Of a stretch of 38,094 bases of DNA, positions 26,391 through 33,570 are shown piece after piece (positions within the stretch are counted from its first letter, which is position 1; every line of letters begins with the position of its first letter). The position numbers were made by a program, and so were the translations under genes. The notes below the pieces were generated by a model. It saw nothing but the letters and a program-made list of their open reading frames with translations. It was not told where the DNA came from and made no database searches. Source of the stretch: Fulvivirga sp. (GTDB taxonomy: Bacteria; Bacteroidota; Bacteroidia; Cytophagales; Cyclobacteriaceae); assembly GCA_028280565.1 (NCBI GenBank), contig JANQLQ010000204.1, positions 1-38,094 of the forward strand, given 5' to 3'.

Positions 26391-27578
26391 TTATTGGGTT
26401 ATTTTTGTTAATGGGCGTGGAGCCATTGACCGGGCTTTTATCGTGAAATAGTAAAGGGAAATGCACAGGGTAAACCCGGTGATGGCCACTAAAAAAGGGC
26501 TTTGTAAGCTATATTTCCCTATTAAAAGGCCTGAAGAAAAGGAGGCTAGTAAGACCCCGAGGTTTTGAAAAAAATGTATTTTGCTGTAATCCGTAGCATA
26601 AGATCCAGGGGTACTCAAACCAAATAATAGGGCGTCAAAACGGACCATGGCCTGGAAAATACCCCACCCGTATACCAGCCTGCCGAGGAACACTACTACC
26701 GCGGAGGGATATCCTTGTAGCATTAACCCGGCTAGCCCTAACAACATGGCAGTGATAATGCCATCATAAAGACCCCTGCTGCCTTTACGCCTCCGGTTGC
26801 TCCACAAAGCTATTAAGGCTACCAGGGCCGGGATAGCGTATACCAGCCCCGAGATAATTTTACTATCATAGATGGACAGTGATTCCCAATAACGAACGAA
26901 GAAGGGCCGAATGATAAAATCACTGGAATAGAGAATGAGGGTAATTACGCCGATCTTAAGCACGAAACCTTTAAACCCTCCCGTGGCCTTTGTTGGGCCT
27001 GCGTTACTATCATCGTCAGCGCTAAGGGTGGGGCGCTCACGCTTCAGTAGGTAGAGACTTGCCCCCATCTGTATAAAATCACCCGTGGCCATGACCAGGA
27101 ATATGTAGGCGGGATGTATAAATTCAAGTACCATGCCGCCCAGTACTGCGCCTGCTACACTGCCAAAATGAACGATCACCGATAACAGGCCTATGGTGTT
27201 CACATGGTTTTCTTTGCTCGTAATTTTGAGTATATAAGGATAGACCAATAAGTAGCTGCCTTTAAAGGCGATCATGCAAAGCGACAGGGCCCAGAATAGG
27301 GTGTACGACGTAACAAAGAAGCAACCGATCCCGAGTATACCGGCTGCGAACTGTGTATACACCAATATCCTAAGCTCCGGTACCTTTTTCGAGACCTGGG
27401 CCCATAATGGAAAGGCGATCATAACCACGAAACAAATGGCGCTGAAGTAAAACCCGACCTGTTTCGGATCTGCCACCCCAAACCTCATTTCGAAAAAATG
27501 CGGGTAAAAGGGATGTAGCAGGTAATCACTGATGACCGCCACAAGGGTTATCGCTACCAGGACAGACTTTAAGCTCAT
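26391..27578 (-). CDS. MFS transporter, probable siderophore exporter
   Basis: The 395-residue protein is almost wholly hydrophobic with about 11-12 predicted membrane segments (for example VLVAITLVAVISDYLLHPF, VGFYFSAICFVVMIAF, ILGIGCFFVTSYTLFWAL). A central charged loop of about 25 residues (RERPTLSADDDSNAGPTKAT) separates the two six-helix halves. This is the major facilitator plan. It lies between the N-hydroxylase (1 bp away) and the synthetase (3 bp away), so it is translated within the siderophore operon and most likely exports the finished siderophore across the inner membrane. Import cannot be excluded from sequence alone. Confidence 0.85.
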   Translation of the reverse strand: MSLKSVLVAITLVAVISDYLLHPFYPHFFEMRFGVADPKQVGFYFSAICFVVMIAFPLWAQVSKKVPELRILVYTQFAAGILGIGCFFVTSYTLFWALSLCMIAFKGSYLLVYPYILKITSKENHVNTIGLLSVIVHFGSVAGAVLGGMVLEFIHPAYIFLVMATGDFIQMGASLYLLKRERPTLSADDDSNAGPTKATGGFKGFVLKIGVITLILYSSDFIIRPFFVRYWESLSIYDSKIISGLVYAIPALVALIALWSNRRRKGSRGLYDGIITAMLLGLAGLMLQGYPSAVVVFLGRLVYGWGIFQAMVRFDALLFGLSTPGSYATDYSKIHFFQNLGVLLASFSSGLLIGKYSLQSPFLVAITGFTLCISLYYFTIKARSMAPRPLTKITQ

Positions 27579-27579
27579 G

Positions 27580-28908
27580 TTATACGGCTAATTCGGGCGT
27601 AACTTTATGCACCTGCTCATCCCCAGCTATTCCAAATTGCTGGAAGGTTATTTTTTGTTCCACGGGATAATGGTTTTCCCCGGTCATTTCTTTGATGATG
27701 TAGGCGTTACGATAACATCCCATGCCCAAATCCGGCGCTGTAAAACCATGGGTATGCAGCTCCGCATTCTGCACGAAGATCTCGCACCCCTTATGATCGA
27801 TACTGTAGTTCCTGTTGACATCAAACCTACCTTTTTCATCCCATTTTATCCGCGAGGAGATCCCTTGTACAAAGCCGGGGAGCTGGTAGGCATACCCGGT
27901 GGCCAGGACCAATGCCTCTGTTGCCCTGCGGTAGGATCTATTTTGTTCTTTTTGACGGAACAGCAGGTCAAAACTGTTCCCAGGTCCATTGAATGTTGCC
28001 TGTTGTAGCTCCGAATTGGTGAATAGGTGCACCTTAATGTCGCTGCTTAAGCTTTTTGTGTACAGCAGGTCATATATGGCGGCGACCAGGTCATTGTTGA
28101 TCCCTTTGTATAGGTGCTTTTGTTGTGACAGCAGGTGGTCTTTTTCCTGTTGAGGTAAGCTGTAAAAATAGTCGATGTATCCGGGCGATGTCATCTCGAG
28201 GGTCAGCTTACTGTATTCCAATGGAAAAAAACGCGGAGAGCGTGTGATCCAGCTCAACTCGTAATTGTACCGGTCGATATCTTGCAGGAGGTCATAGTAT
28301 ACTTCCGCGGCGCTTTGCCCACTGCCTAGGATGGTAATGGATCTTTTTGATTGCAGCGCTTCCTTTTCAAAAAGATACGAGGCAGAATGAATAGCCTTAT
28401 CCATAATGTCTACGCAACAGGCAGGAACGTAGGGTACTGTTCCTGTACCTAACACCAGCCTTTTGGCCCGGTAGGTTTTGGCCTGGTCGGTTTTCGTGCA
28501 AAGGCAATGTACATGGTAAATGCCTGTATCTTCCTCAAATTCTATTTTTTCTACCGACGTGTTAAAATGTATATTGGGGAGCTGTTCTATCACCCATCGG
28601 CAATAATGGTTGTATTCGTTTCGCAGCACCAGGAAATTCTCCCGGATATAAAAGGAGTAGATCCTGCCCTTCGCTTTCAAATAACTCAGGAAACTAAAAG
28701 GACTTGTAGGGTCGGCCAGTGTGACCAGGTCAGCCATAAAGGGTATTTGCAGGGTAGTATCTTGCAGAAGCATCCCGGGGTGCCAATTGAATTGTTCACT
28801 TTTATCCAGGAATACGCCGTCTAACGTTTCGATCGGCGCGGTAAGACAGGCCAGTCCCAGGTTAAAAGGGCCCACGCCTACCGCTATAAAGTCATAGGTT
28901 CTTTCCAT
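27580..28908 (-). CDS. FAD/NADPH-dependent lysine/ornithine (diamine) N-hydroxylase
   Basis: The 442-residue protein belongs to the IucD/DesB/SidA family of N-hydroxylating monooxygenases. The FAD-binding motif is GVGPFNLGLA (11-20), the NADPH motif is ILGSGQSAAE (193-202), and the ATGY motif near the C-terminus reads LVLATGYAYQLPGF. LQIPFMADLVTLADPTSPFSFL is a typical family segment around residues 53-74. In this context it should hydroxylate cadaverine or putrescine made by the decarboxylase upstream, giving the hydroxamate precursor. Its start overlaps the decarboxylase end by 25 bp, indicating translational coupling. Confidence 0.94.
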   Translation of the reverse strand: MERTYDFIAVGVGPFNLGLACLTAPIETLDGVFLDKSEQFNWHPGMLLQDTTLQIPFMADLVTLADPTSPFSFLSYLKAKGRIYSFYIRENFLVLRNEYNHYCRWVIEQLPNIHFNTSVEKIEFEEDTGIYHVHCLCTKTDQAKTYRAKRLVLGTGTVPYVPACCVDIMDKAIHSASYLFEKEALQSKRSITILGSGQSAAEVYYDLLQDIDRYNYELSWITRSPRFFPLEYSKLTLEMTSPGYIDYFYSLPQQEKDHLLSQQKHLYKGINNDLVAAIYDLLYTKSLSSDIKVHLFTNSELQQATFNGPGNSFDLLFRQKEQNRSYRRATEALVLATGYAYQLPGFVQGISSRIKWDEKGRFDVNRNYSIDHKGCEIFVQNAELHTHGFTAPDLGMGCYRNAYIIKEMTGENHYPVEQKITFQQFGIAGDEQVHKVTPELAV

Positions 28909-30458
28909 GGTGTATTAGTTTTTAATGAATTATTGAAATAGGTCATCGCATGTTTTTTGATCAGCGCTATGATCTCCCGGATATCTTCTAATTGAGTCAA
29001 TGGATTTAGCAGCGTAAACTTCAAATACACTTCGTCGTTGATCTTAGTAGAAGCTAACAAAGCCTGCCCTTCGCTGAACATACACTTACGGATATGTGCA
29101 TTTAAATGGGAAGCCTGCCCCGGGCTTAACTTCTTTTCCAAGGGTATAAAGCGGAATACAATAGCGCTCATTTCCGGTGTGTTCAATAGTTCGAATGCGT
29201 CATCTTTTTCTAGCAGGTCGGCAGACTTTTCTGCGAGATCAATGACGTGGTCAATACACTGCCCTAAGCGCTTAACACCGGTTACCCTCAAAGTCATCCA
29301 TAATTTGAGGGCATCAAATCGCCGGGTAGTTTGAATGGATTTTTTCACCATATTGGGGACACCATCGGCTTCCTGTTCTTTGGAATTCAGGTAATCCGCA
29401 TAATAGCTGATATGGCGAATGAATTTTTTATCGCGCATAAAGAACCCGCTGGAGCTTACCGGCTGGAAAAAGGTTTTATGATAATCAATGGTGGCGGAAT
29501 CGGACTGTTCGATCCCGTTGAGCTTCGGCCTGTGCTGATCACTCAGGATAAGCCCTCCGCCGTACGCCGCGTCTACATGGAACCATACATTATGCTCCCG
29601 GGCAATTTTTGCTATTTCAGCCAGGGGGTCGATAGAACCGAAATCTGTTGTTCCGGCCGTGGCTACAATGGCAATGGGGATATTTCCCTGTGCCTTTAAG
29701 CTATGAATGGCCTTGTTTAAAGAGATGACATCCATCTTATACTGCCGGTCTACCGGTATGGGGACAATGGACTTTTGCCCTAACCCCAGCAGGCTGGCAC
29801 TTTTTTTAAGGCTGAAGTGGCTGATCTCCGAGCAAAGTATCCTGAACTTGCCAGCCTCCACGGGTATGCCCTCTGTTTTAGGATCTAGCTTATAGCTCTC
29901 TTTGATGAAATGATCCCTTGCCAGTAATAGCCCCATAAGGTTAGATTGCGTACCGCCACTGGTAAATACCCCATCTGCCCCATGTGGATAACCGATCTTA
30001 GTTAGGGTCCATTCAATTAACTTTAGTTCGATCAACGTAGCGCCTATGCTTTGATCCCAGGTATCCATGGAAGAGTTGACCGAGCTAATGATCATTTCCG
30101 CCGCCAACGCCGGGATGAGTATAGGGCAATTTAGGTGCGCAACATATTTTGGGTGGTGAAAGGCGACAGCATCGTTAAGGTAAAGCTCTTTTAATTCCTC
30201 TAAGGTCTCTCTTAAGGTGAGCTCATTGCCTTCGCCAATAAAGACCTGGCTGAACTTCTCCATTAACTGGTCCGTCGGGATGCCGGTAAATGGAGTGTCT
30301 CTTTCTTCCAGGAACTCCAGGATCGCACTGGTAGCTTGATTGATACTCTTTTGGTAGTTTGATTTACTCCCAGCCAGGTGATTGAAAAAATGTTCGTGGA
30401 GATGCTGTTGCCTGTAGAGCCGTTGATTACCTATGATCGTATTTTCTTTGTCTCCCAT
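28884..30458 (-). CDS. PLP-dependent decarboxylase (lysine/ornithine or diaminobutyrate type), siderophore pathway
   Basis: From the ATG at 30458 the protein has 524 residues, typical of group II decarboxylases (DesA, DdcC). PLP motifs: FTSGGTQSNL (165-174), SEISHFS with His214 stacking on the cofactor, HVDAAYGG with Asp296, and the Schiff-base Lys328 in DYHKTFFQP. The frame opens at 30512, but that ATG overlaps the operator palindrome at 30511-30529 and adds 18 unrelated residues, so the downstream ATG is chosen. As first gene of the operon it should supply the diamine, probably cadaverine from lysine as in the bib and des pathways; ornithine or diaminobutyrate are alternatives not separable here. 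Confidence 0.9.
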   Translation of the reverse strand: MGDKENTIIGNQRLYRQQHLHEHFFNHLAGSKSNYQKSINQATSAILEFLEERDTPFTGIPTDQLMEKFSQVFIGEGNELTLRETLEELKELYLNDAVAFHHPKYVAHLNCPILIPALAAEMIISSVNSSMDTWDQSIGATLIELKLIEWTLTKIGYPHGADGVFTSGGTQSNLMGLLLARDHFIKESYKLDPKTEGIPVEAGKFRILCSEISHFSLKKSASLLGLGQKSIVPIPVDRQYKMDVISLNKAIHSLKAQGNIPIAIVATAGTTDFGSIDPLAEIAKIAREHNVWFHVDAAYGGGLILSDQHRPKLNGIEQSDSATIDYHKTFFQPVSSSGFFMRDKKFIRHISYYADYLNSKEQEADGVPNMVKKSIQTTRRFDALKLWMTLRVTGVKRLGQCIDHVIDLAEKSADLLEKDDAFELLNTPEMSAIVFRFIPLEKKLSPGQASHLNAHIRKCMFSEGQALLASTKINDEVYLKFTLLNPLTQLEDIREIIALIKKHAMTYFNNSLKTNTPWKEPMTL

Positions 30459-30510
30459 GTTCCTGTTTTTTCGATTTAAGTGGTACCTGATCCATAGATC
30501 AGCCAACATC

Positions 30511-30529
30511 ATTTAGAGTCATTCTAAAT
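30511..30529 (-). promoter_or_regulatory. Predicted iron-repressor operator, siderophore-synthesis operon
   Basis: ATTTAGA-GTCAT-TCTAAAT is a perfect 7-bp inverted repeat with a 5-nt spacer, 12 bp downstream of the -7 box. It therefore covers the expected start of transcription and early leader. The same palindrome occurs at the uptake operon (35952-35976) and the regulator gene (36816-36838). A Fur- or DtxR-type repressor is the natural candidate, by gene context only. Confidence 0.75.
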
Positions 30530-30541
30530 AAATTTCTTAGA

Positions 30542-30572
30542 CAAATGTCATGTTTCATAATGCGCCGGACAA
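30542..30572 (-). promoter_or_regulatory. Promoter of the siderophore-synthesis operon
   Basis: On the minus strand, TTG (30570-30572) and GACATTTG (30542-30549) are separated by 20 bp. This fits the Bacteroidota sigma-ABfr core (TTG ... TAnnTTTG), with one mismatch at the first base of the -7 box. Confidence 0.6.
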
Positions 30573-30635
30573 TCGCCCTTGCGGCGTATTTTTCTCCTCG
30601 CCGGATCTAAGTATGGAAATACCAAAGGTGGGGTA
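30573..30635 (-). promoter_or_regulatory. Two 7-2-7 inverted heptamer sites upstream of the siderophore operon
   Basis: Read on the plus strand, the distal site is TACCAAA-GG-TGGGGTA (30620-30635) and the proximal site is TCGCCCT-TG-CGGCGTA (30573-30588), which abuts the -33 TTG. Centres are 47 bp apart. The same pair with the same spacing lies upstream of the uptake operon at 36018-36080. The 7-2-7 geometry and TACC half-sites are like those bound by NarL-family response regulators. Confidence 0.55.
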
Positions 30636-30650
30636 ACCGGGGGGTTACCC
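30631..30650. other. Inverted repeat GGGTAACC-N4-GGTTACCC
   Basis: An 8-bp perfect inverted repeat with a GGGG spacer overlaps the outer half of the distal heptamer site. It is not found at the uptake-operon promoter, so it may be incidental or a third, operon-specific site. Confidence 0.35.
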
Positions 30651-30860
30651 TGCCGTGATGAGGTATAGCAAAGTTTTGGGTAGTGGTGATTTGACCAGGC
30701 TTTAATTCCAAGGGATATTCCTCGATCGCTTGGCTGCTGAAAGACTAAATATGTTTTAAAAATAGTCTCAAAAACAGTCGATTGCGTTTTCTTAAGTGAC
30801 GATTATCATTGAAGCCCTGGGCCGGCTTCTGCACGAGTGCTCTCGCGCGGGTCTTCACAT

Positions 30861-30894
30861 TGGTATTAGGTTAAGCGCAGCGGTCCTAATACCA
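30861..30894. repeat. Hairpin TGGTATTAGG / CCTAATACCA with AGCGCAGCG loop
   Basis: A 10-bp perfect stem encloses the 14-nt loop TTAAGCGCAGCGGT. The loop resembles that of the hairpin at 5391-5421. It sits 9 bp from the REP-like element at 30903; together they separate the uptake operon's end from the siderophore promoter and probably help end transcription. Confidence 0.55.
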
Positions 30895-30902
30895 GGGATA
30901 CA

Positions 30903-30936
30903 GTTGTAGGGGCGATTCACGAATCGCCCCTACAAC
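30903..30936. repeat. REP-like hairpin (copy 3)
   Basis: Arms of 16 bp (GTTGTAGGGGCGATTC and its exact complement) flank a 2-nt centre. It includes the GTAG base and GGCGATTC core shared with the copies at 11288 and 23858. It lies 33 bp beyond the PepSY gene stop codon, a suitable terminator position. Confidence 0.72.
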
Positions 30937-30968
30937 CTATCGTGAGCGATCGCTCTTAGAGGTTGAGT

Positions 30969-32198
30969 TTACTTAACGGTTTTAAGAGCTACTTGGCTAG
31001 GGTCAATAGGTTTTACAAGCGCTTTACGGCGGCTATTGTGTTTGGCGGTTTTCCGGTTTCTTCCCCACCATAGTAAGAAACCCGTTACGGGGAGGCTGGC
31101 TACCATGAGGCTGGCTAAAAAGGCCAGTATTTTCCCGGGTAATCCTAAGATGGCGCCAATATGGATATCATAATTCATGCGAATGATCTTATCCGGGAGG
31201 TCGGCATTTTCATAGATCCCGTATACGCTTGGGGTCTGCAGCTCCTTTAAGGTATATTGATTGTAAAAACGATAATCTGAACTGTAGGATACCCCTTCGT
31301 CATAATAGATCTCCACGTAGATACTGGCCGAGTCGGTATAGGGGTAATGGATCTCAAAGTGTTTAGCCCGTGGAAACTCTACCTTTAGCCTGGGGAGTAA
31401 TTGATCGATGGGCTGGATGGCATCTCCCGTCTCATGAGATGAAAGCGGTGAATGATCGGGAATGGTAAAGGCCAGTGATTTATCTCCTCCCAGGGTTTGG
31501 TACGTTGCCTTCTCAAACCAGTCGAAGGCCATCACCAATCCTGTAAATGCAATAAGTAGGGCGACAAAACTCGCATAAAATCCTACCACGGAATGGAGAT
31601 CGTAATTTTTACGCTTCCATTGTGTAGTCGATTTCCAATCGAACCGGAAGCGTTGTTTCCTGTTGCGTTTATTCCGGGGCCACCACAATACGATGCCGGT
31701 GATCAGCATCACTACGAATATGAGCGTAGACCATGAAACGATCTGCGAGCCTACCTGTGCAGGCAGCCATAAGTTCAGGTGGCCATCCAGTACAAAAGCA
31801 AAAAAGCCTTGTAAATGATCTTCTGTGTGTAGGATCTCGGCGTTATATGGGTTGAGAAAAACAGACCGGTAGAACTCCGGTTCCATTTCATAAAAGATCA
31901 CCTCCACAGCCTGCGGGTCATCCCCGTACAGTACTCCATGAATACTTCTGCCAGGATATACCGCTTTGGCGACCTGTTTTGCCTTGGTGGGGGTGATCAA
32001 GGGCCTGTTCTCTTTGCTTACCTGCTTGTAGTCAAAAGACAAGCTTCTTATCTCCTCCTGGAATACCCAACAGCAGCCGGTGATGGCTACGACAAAGACG
32101 ACGAGCCCTGTGGATAAGCCCAGTACCAGGTGTATTTTCCTGGTGATGTTGCGGAAACGGTTTCGAGTGTTTTTTTTACCTGTCATAGGTGAAATCAT
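30969..32198 (-). CDS. PepSY-associated transmembrane protein (XusC-like, possible ferrisiderophore reductase)
   Basis: The 409-residue inner-membrane protein has four membrane segments: about 22-46 (IHLVLGLSTGLVVFVVAITG), 152-173 (IVSWSTLIFVVMLITGIVLWW), 203-224 and 358-380. Soluble PepSY-type regions lie between them. Histidines near the membrane faces (RKIHLVLG, LDGHLNLW, YDLHSVVGF, YDIHIGAILG) resemble the haem-ligand pattern of PepSY_TM proteins such as FoxB-type siderophore reductases. It is last in a TonB receptor - DUF4374 lipoprotein - PepSY operon, the same set of gene types as Bacteroides XusABC. It could release iron from imported siderophore by reduction. ATG codons at 32198 and 32186 are both possible starts. 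Confidence 0.85.
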   Translation of the reverse strand: MISPMTGKKNTRNRFRNITRKIHLVLGLSTGLVVFVVAITGCCWVFQEEIRSLSFDYKQVSKENRPLITPTKAKQVAKAVYPGRSIHGVLYGDDPQAVEVIFYEMEPEFYRSVFLNPYNAEILHTEDHLQGFFAFVLDGHLNLWLPAQVGSQIVSWSTLIFVVMLITGIVLWWPRNKRNRKQRFRFDWKSTTQWKRKNYDLHSVVGFYASFVALLIAFTGLVMAFDWFEKATYQTLGGDKSLAFTIPDHSPLSSHETGDAIQPIDQLLPRLKVEFPRAKHFEIHYPYTDSASIYVEIYYDEGVSYSSDYRFYNQYTLKELQTPSVYGIYENADLPDKIIRMNYDIHIGAILGLPGKILAFLASLMVASLPVTGFLLWWGRNRKTAKHNSRRKALVKPIDPSQVALKTVK

Positions 32199-32215
32199 CC
32201 AATGATAATGAATAA

Positions 32216-32255
32216 GGATTCCCCGGGAATGGATTCCTCCTTTCCCGGGGGATCC
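32216..32255 (-). other. Strong intercistronic hairpin between DUF4374 and PepSY genes
   Basis: GGATTCCCCGGGAA (32216-32229) pairs with TTCCCGGGGGATCC (32242-32255) over 14 positions with one wobble, around a 12-nt loop. On the transcribed strand no T-run follows, so it is more likely an mRNA stabiliser or partial attenuator than a terminator. Confidence 0.55.
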
Positions 32256-32278
32256 TGGCAGAACTAGCCTTAAGGATT

Positions 32279-33538
32279 TTATTGTAGCCTGTAAAACCCT
32301 TTTATGGTCTTACCAAGGATGCGGGCACCCTGGACAGCGGTAGCGTTGTCTATGTCTACCTGGTATACGTGGGCTTCCGTAGCGGTTTCAATGCTTACAT
32401 AAACCTTTCCGTCTTCTACGAGTACAGGGGAAGAATATCGCTTGGCGTGTAATGGCACATTGGCTACTTCTGTGATGGTTTGGTCTACGAGGTCAATGAT
32501 CACCAATTGCTGGTTAAACACATCCCTCCCGAAGGCTGACCAAATACCCCCGCTGTCATCGACCAGGATACGTGCAATTGCCTTATTGCCCCCTACATAA
32601 TCAAACCATATTAGCTTTCCGCCGCTCGTCGCCGCCTCCACGTTAAAGAAATAGGAGGGGTCAAAATCTGTCTCCCCATGGGGTATTCTCAATATGCCGG
32701 ACGGTTTAGTGGAAGTAGGATTAAACCCGGCCATTTCAGCGCCGCAGGAAAAGGAATACAAATCCCCGTTATCCGCTTCAATTAACCCGGTGGTAAACCC
32801 GTTCACCCCAATGTTACCCGTCCTGGCATCCTTTATGATCTTTTCAGGCTCTGTCCCCATCTCGGGGTAAGAATATATCGCTATGTAAGCTGTATCTGGC
32901 TGGGGTGTTGTAAAAAAACCTCCTGCATCCAAAACATGGAAAGGAATAAATAATTTATCGTCTCTCACCTGTAAAGCTGTAGGCCAGGCCACCAATGAAT
33001 CTGTGGTAGATTCAAATATCCTCGTTCCTATAATTTTCCTTACGAATACGGTATTAACATCTACAAAGTGCAGGCGACGATTGGCAAAACCACTTCTTGG
33101 GATCTCCATAGCCAGCAGGGTTTGCTCATCGTCCGATTTGCCGAACATTTCCAGGGCGTTCTCAAAGATAAATTCCCCTTTCAGGGTGATCCTCCCTGCG
33201 CCGTCATCGCCATAACCTGCCATCTGGTTATCAACGCTGAACCCTGATGAAAAAAGTGTTTCACCGACCGGGTAAAAAAATCGCCATCCTGTTTGCTCAA
33301 TACCGGTGCCCACGGCCGATATTTCACCCGACATAATGTCGTCCTGGCTAATGATGAATTCCGTTTCATCCCCTCCCGTGGTTTTAAGTGACATCACAAA
33401 ACCTGAAGAAGCTGTTGACGTGGTCGTGCCGGGCTCGTCCGGGTCGTCATCTCCGCAAGCCGATAATAAGCAGCCTCCTAGCCCTAAGGCAAAGAGGTAT
33501 ATAGTTAACTTATGATGAATTTGATATTTCCTTTTCAT
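32279..33538 (-). CDS. DUF4374-type surface lipoprotein (XusB-like, putative siderophore-binding)
   Basis: The 419-residue protein has a lipoprotein signal (IYLFALGLGGCLLSAC, Cys28) and a Gly/Asp/Thr-rich linker (DDDPDEPGTTTSTAS). The remainder is about 370 residues of repeating beta strands (FVMSLKTTGGDETEF, DTAYIAIYSYPEMGTEP, GGIWSAFGRDVFNQQLVII, GKVYVSIETATEAHVYQV), consistent with a beta-propeller. I recognise it as DUF4374-like by overall pattern. In the Bacteroides Xus system the lipoprotein partner of the TonB receptor binds siderophore at the cell surface; the same role is inferred here from position (32 bp after the receptor gene). It is not an SusD protein. Confidence 0.78.
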   Translation of the reverse strand: MKRKYQIHHKLTIYLFALGLGGCLLSACGDDDPDEPGTTTSTASSGFVMSLKTTGGDETEFIISQDDIMSGEISAVGTGIEQTGWRFFYPVGETLFSSGFSVDNQMAGYGDDGAGRITLKGEFIFENALEMFGKSDDEQTLLAMEIPRSGFANRRLHFVDVNTVFVRKIIGTRIFESTTDSLVAWPTALQVRDDKLFIPFHVLDAGGFFTTPQPDTAYIAIYSYPEMGTEPEKIIKDARTGNIGVNGFTTGLIEADNGDLYSFSCGAEMAGFNPTSTKPSGILRIPHGETDFDPSYFFNVEAATSGGKLIWFDYVGGNKAIARILVDDSGGIWSAFGRDVFNQQLVIIDLVDQTITEVANVPLHAKRYSSPVLVEDGKVYVSIETATEAHVYQVDIDNATAVQGARILGKTIKGFYRLQ

Positions 33539-33570
33539 AGTTTGATCTTCATTTTAAACATTAATAGTCG

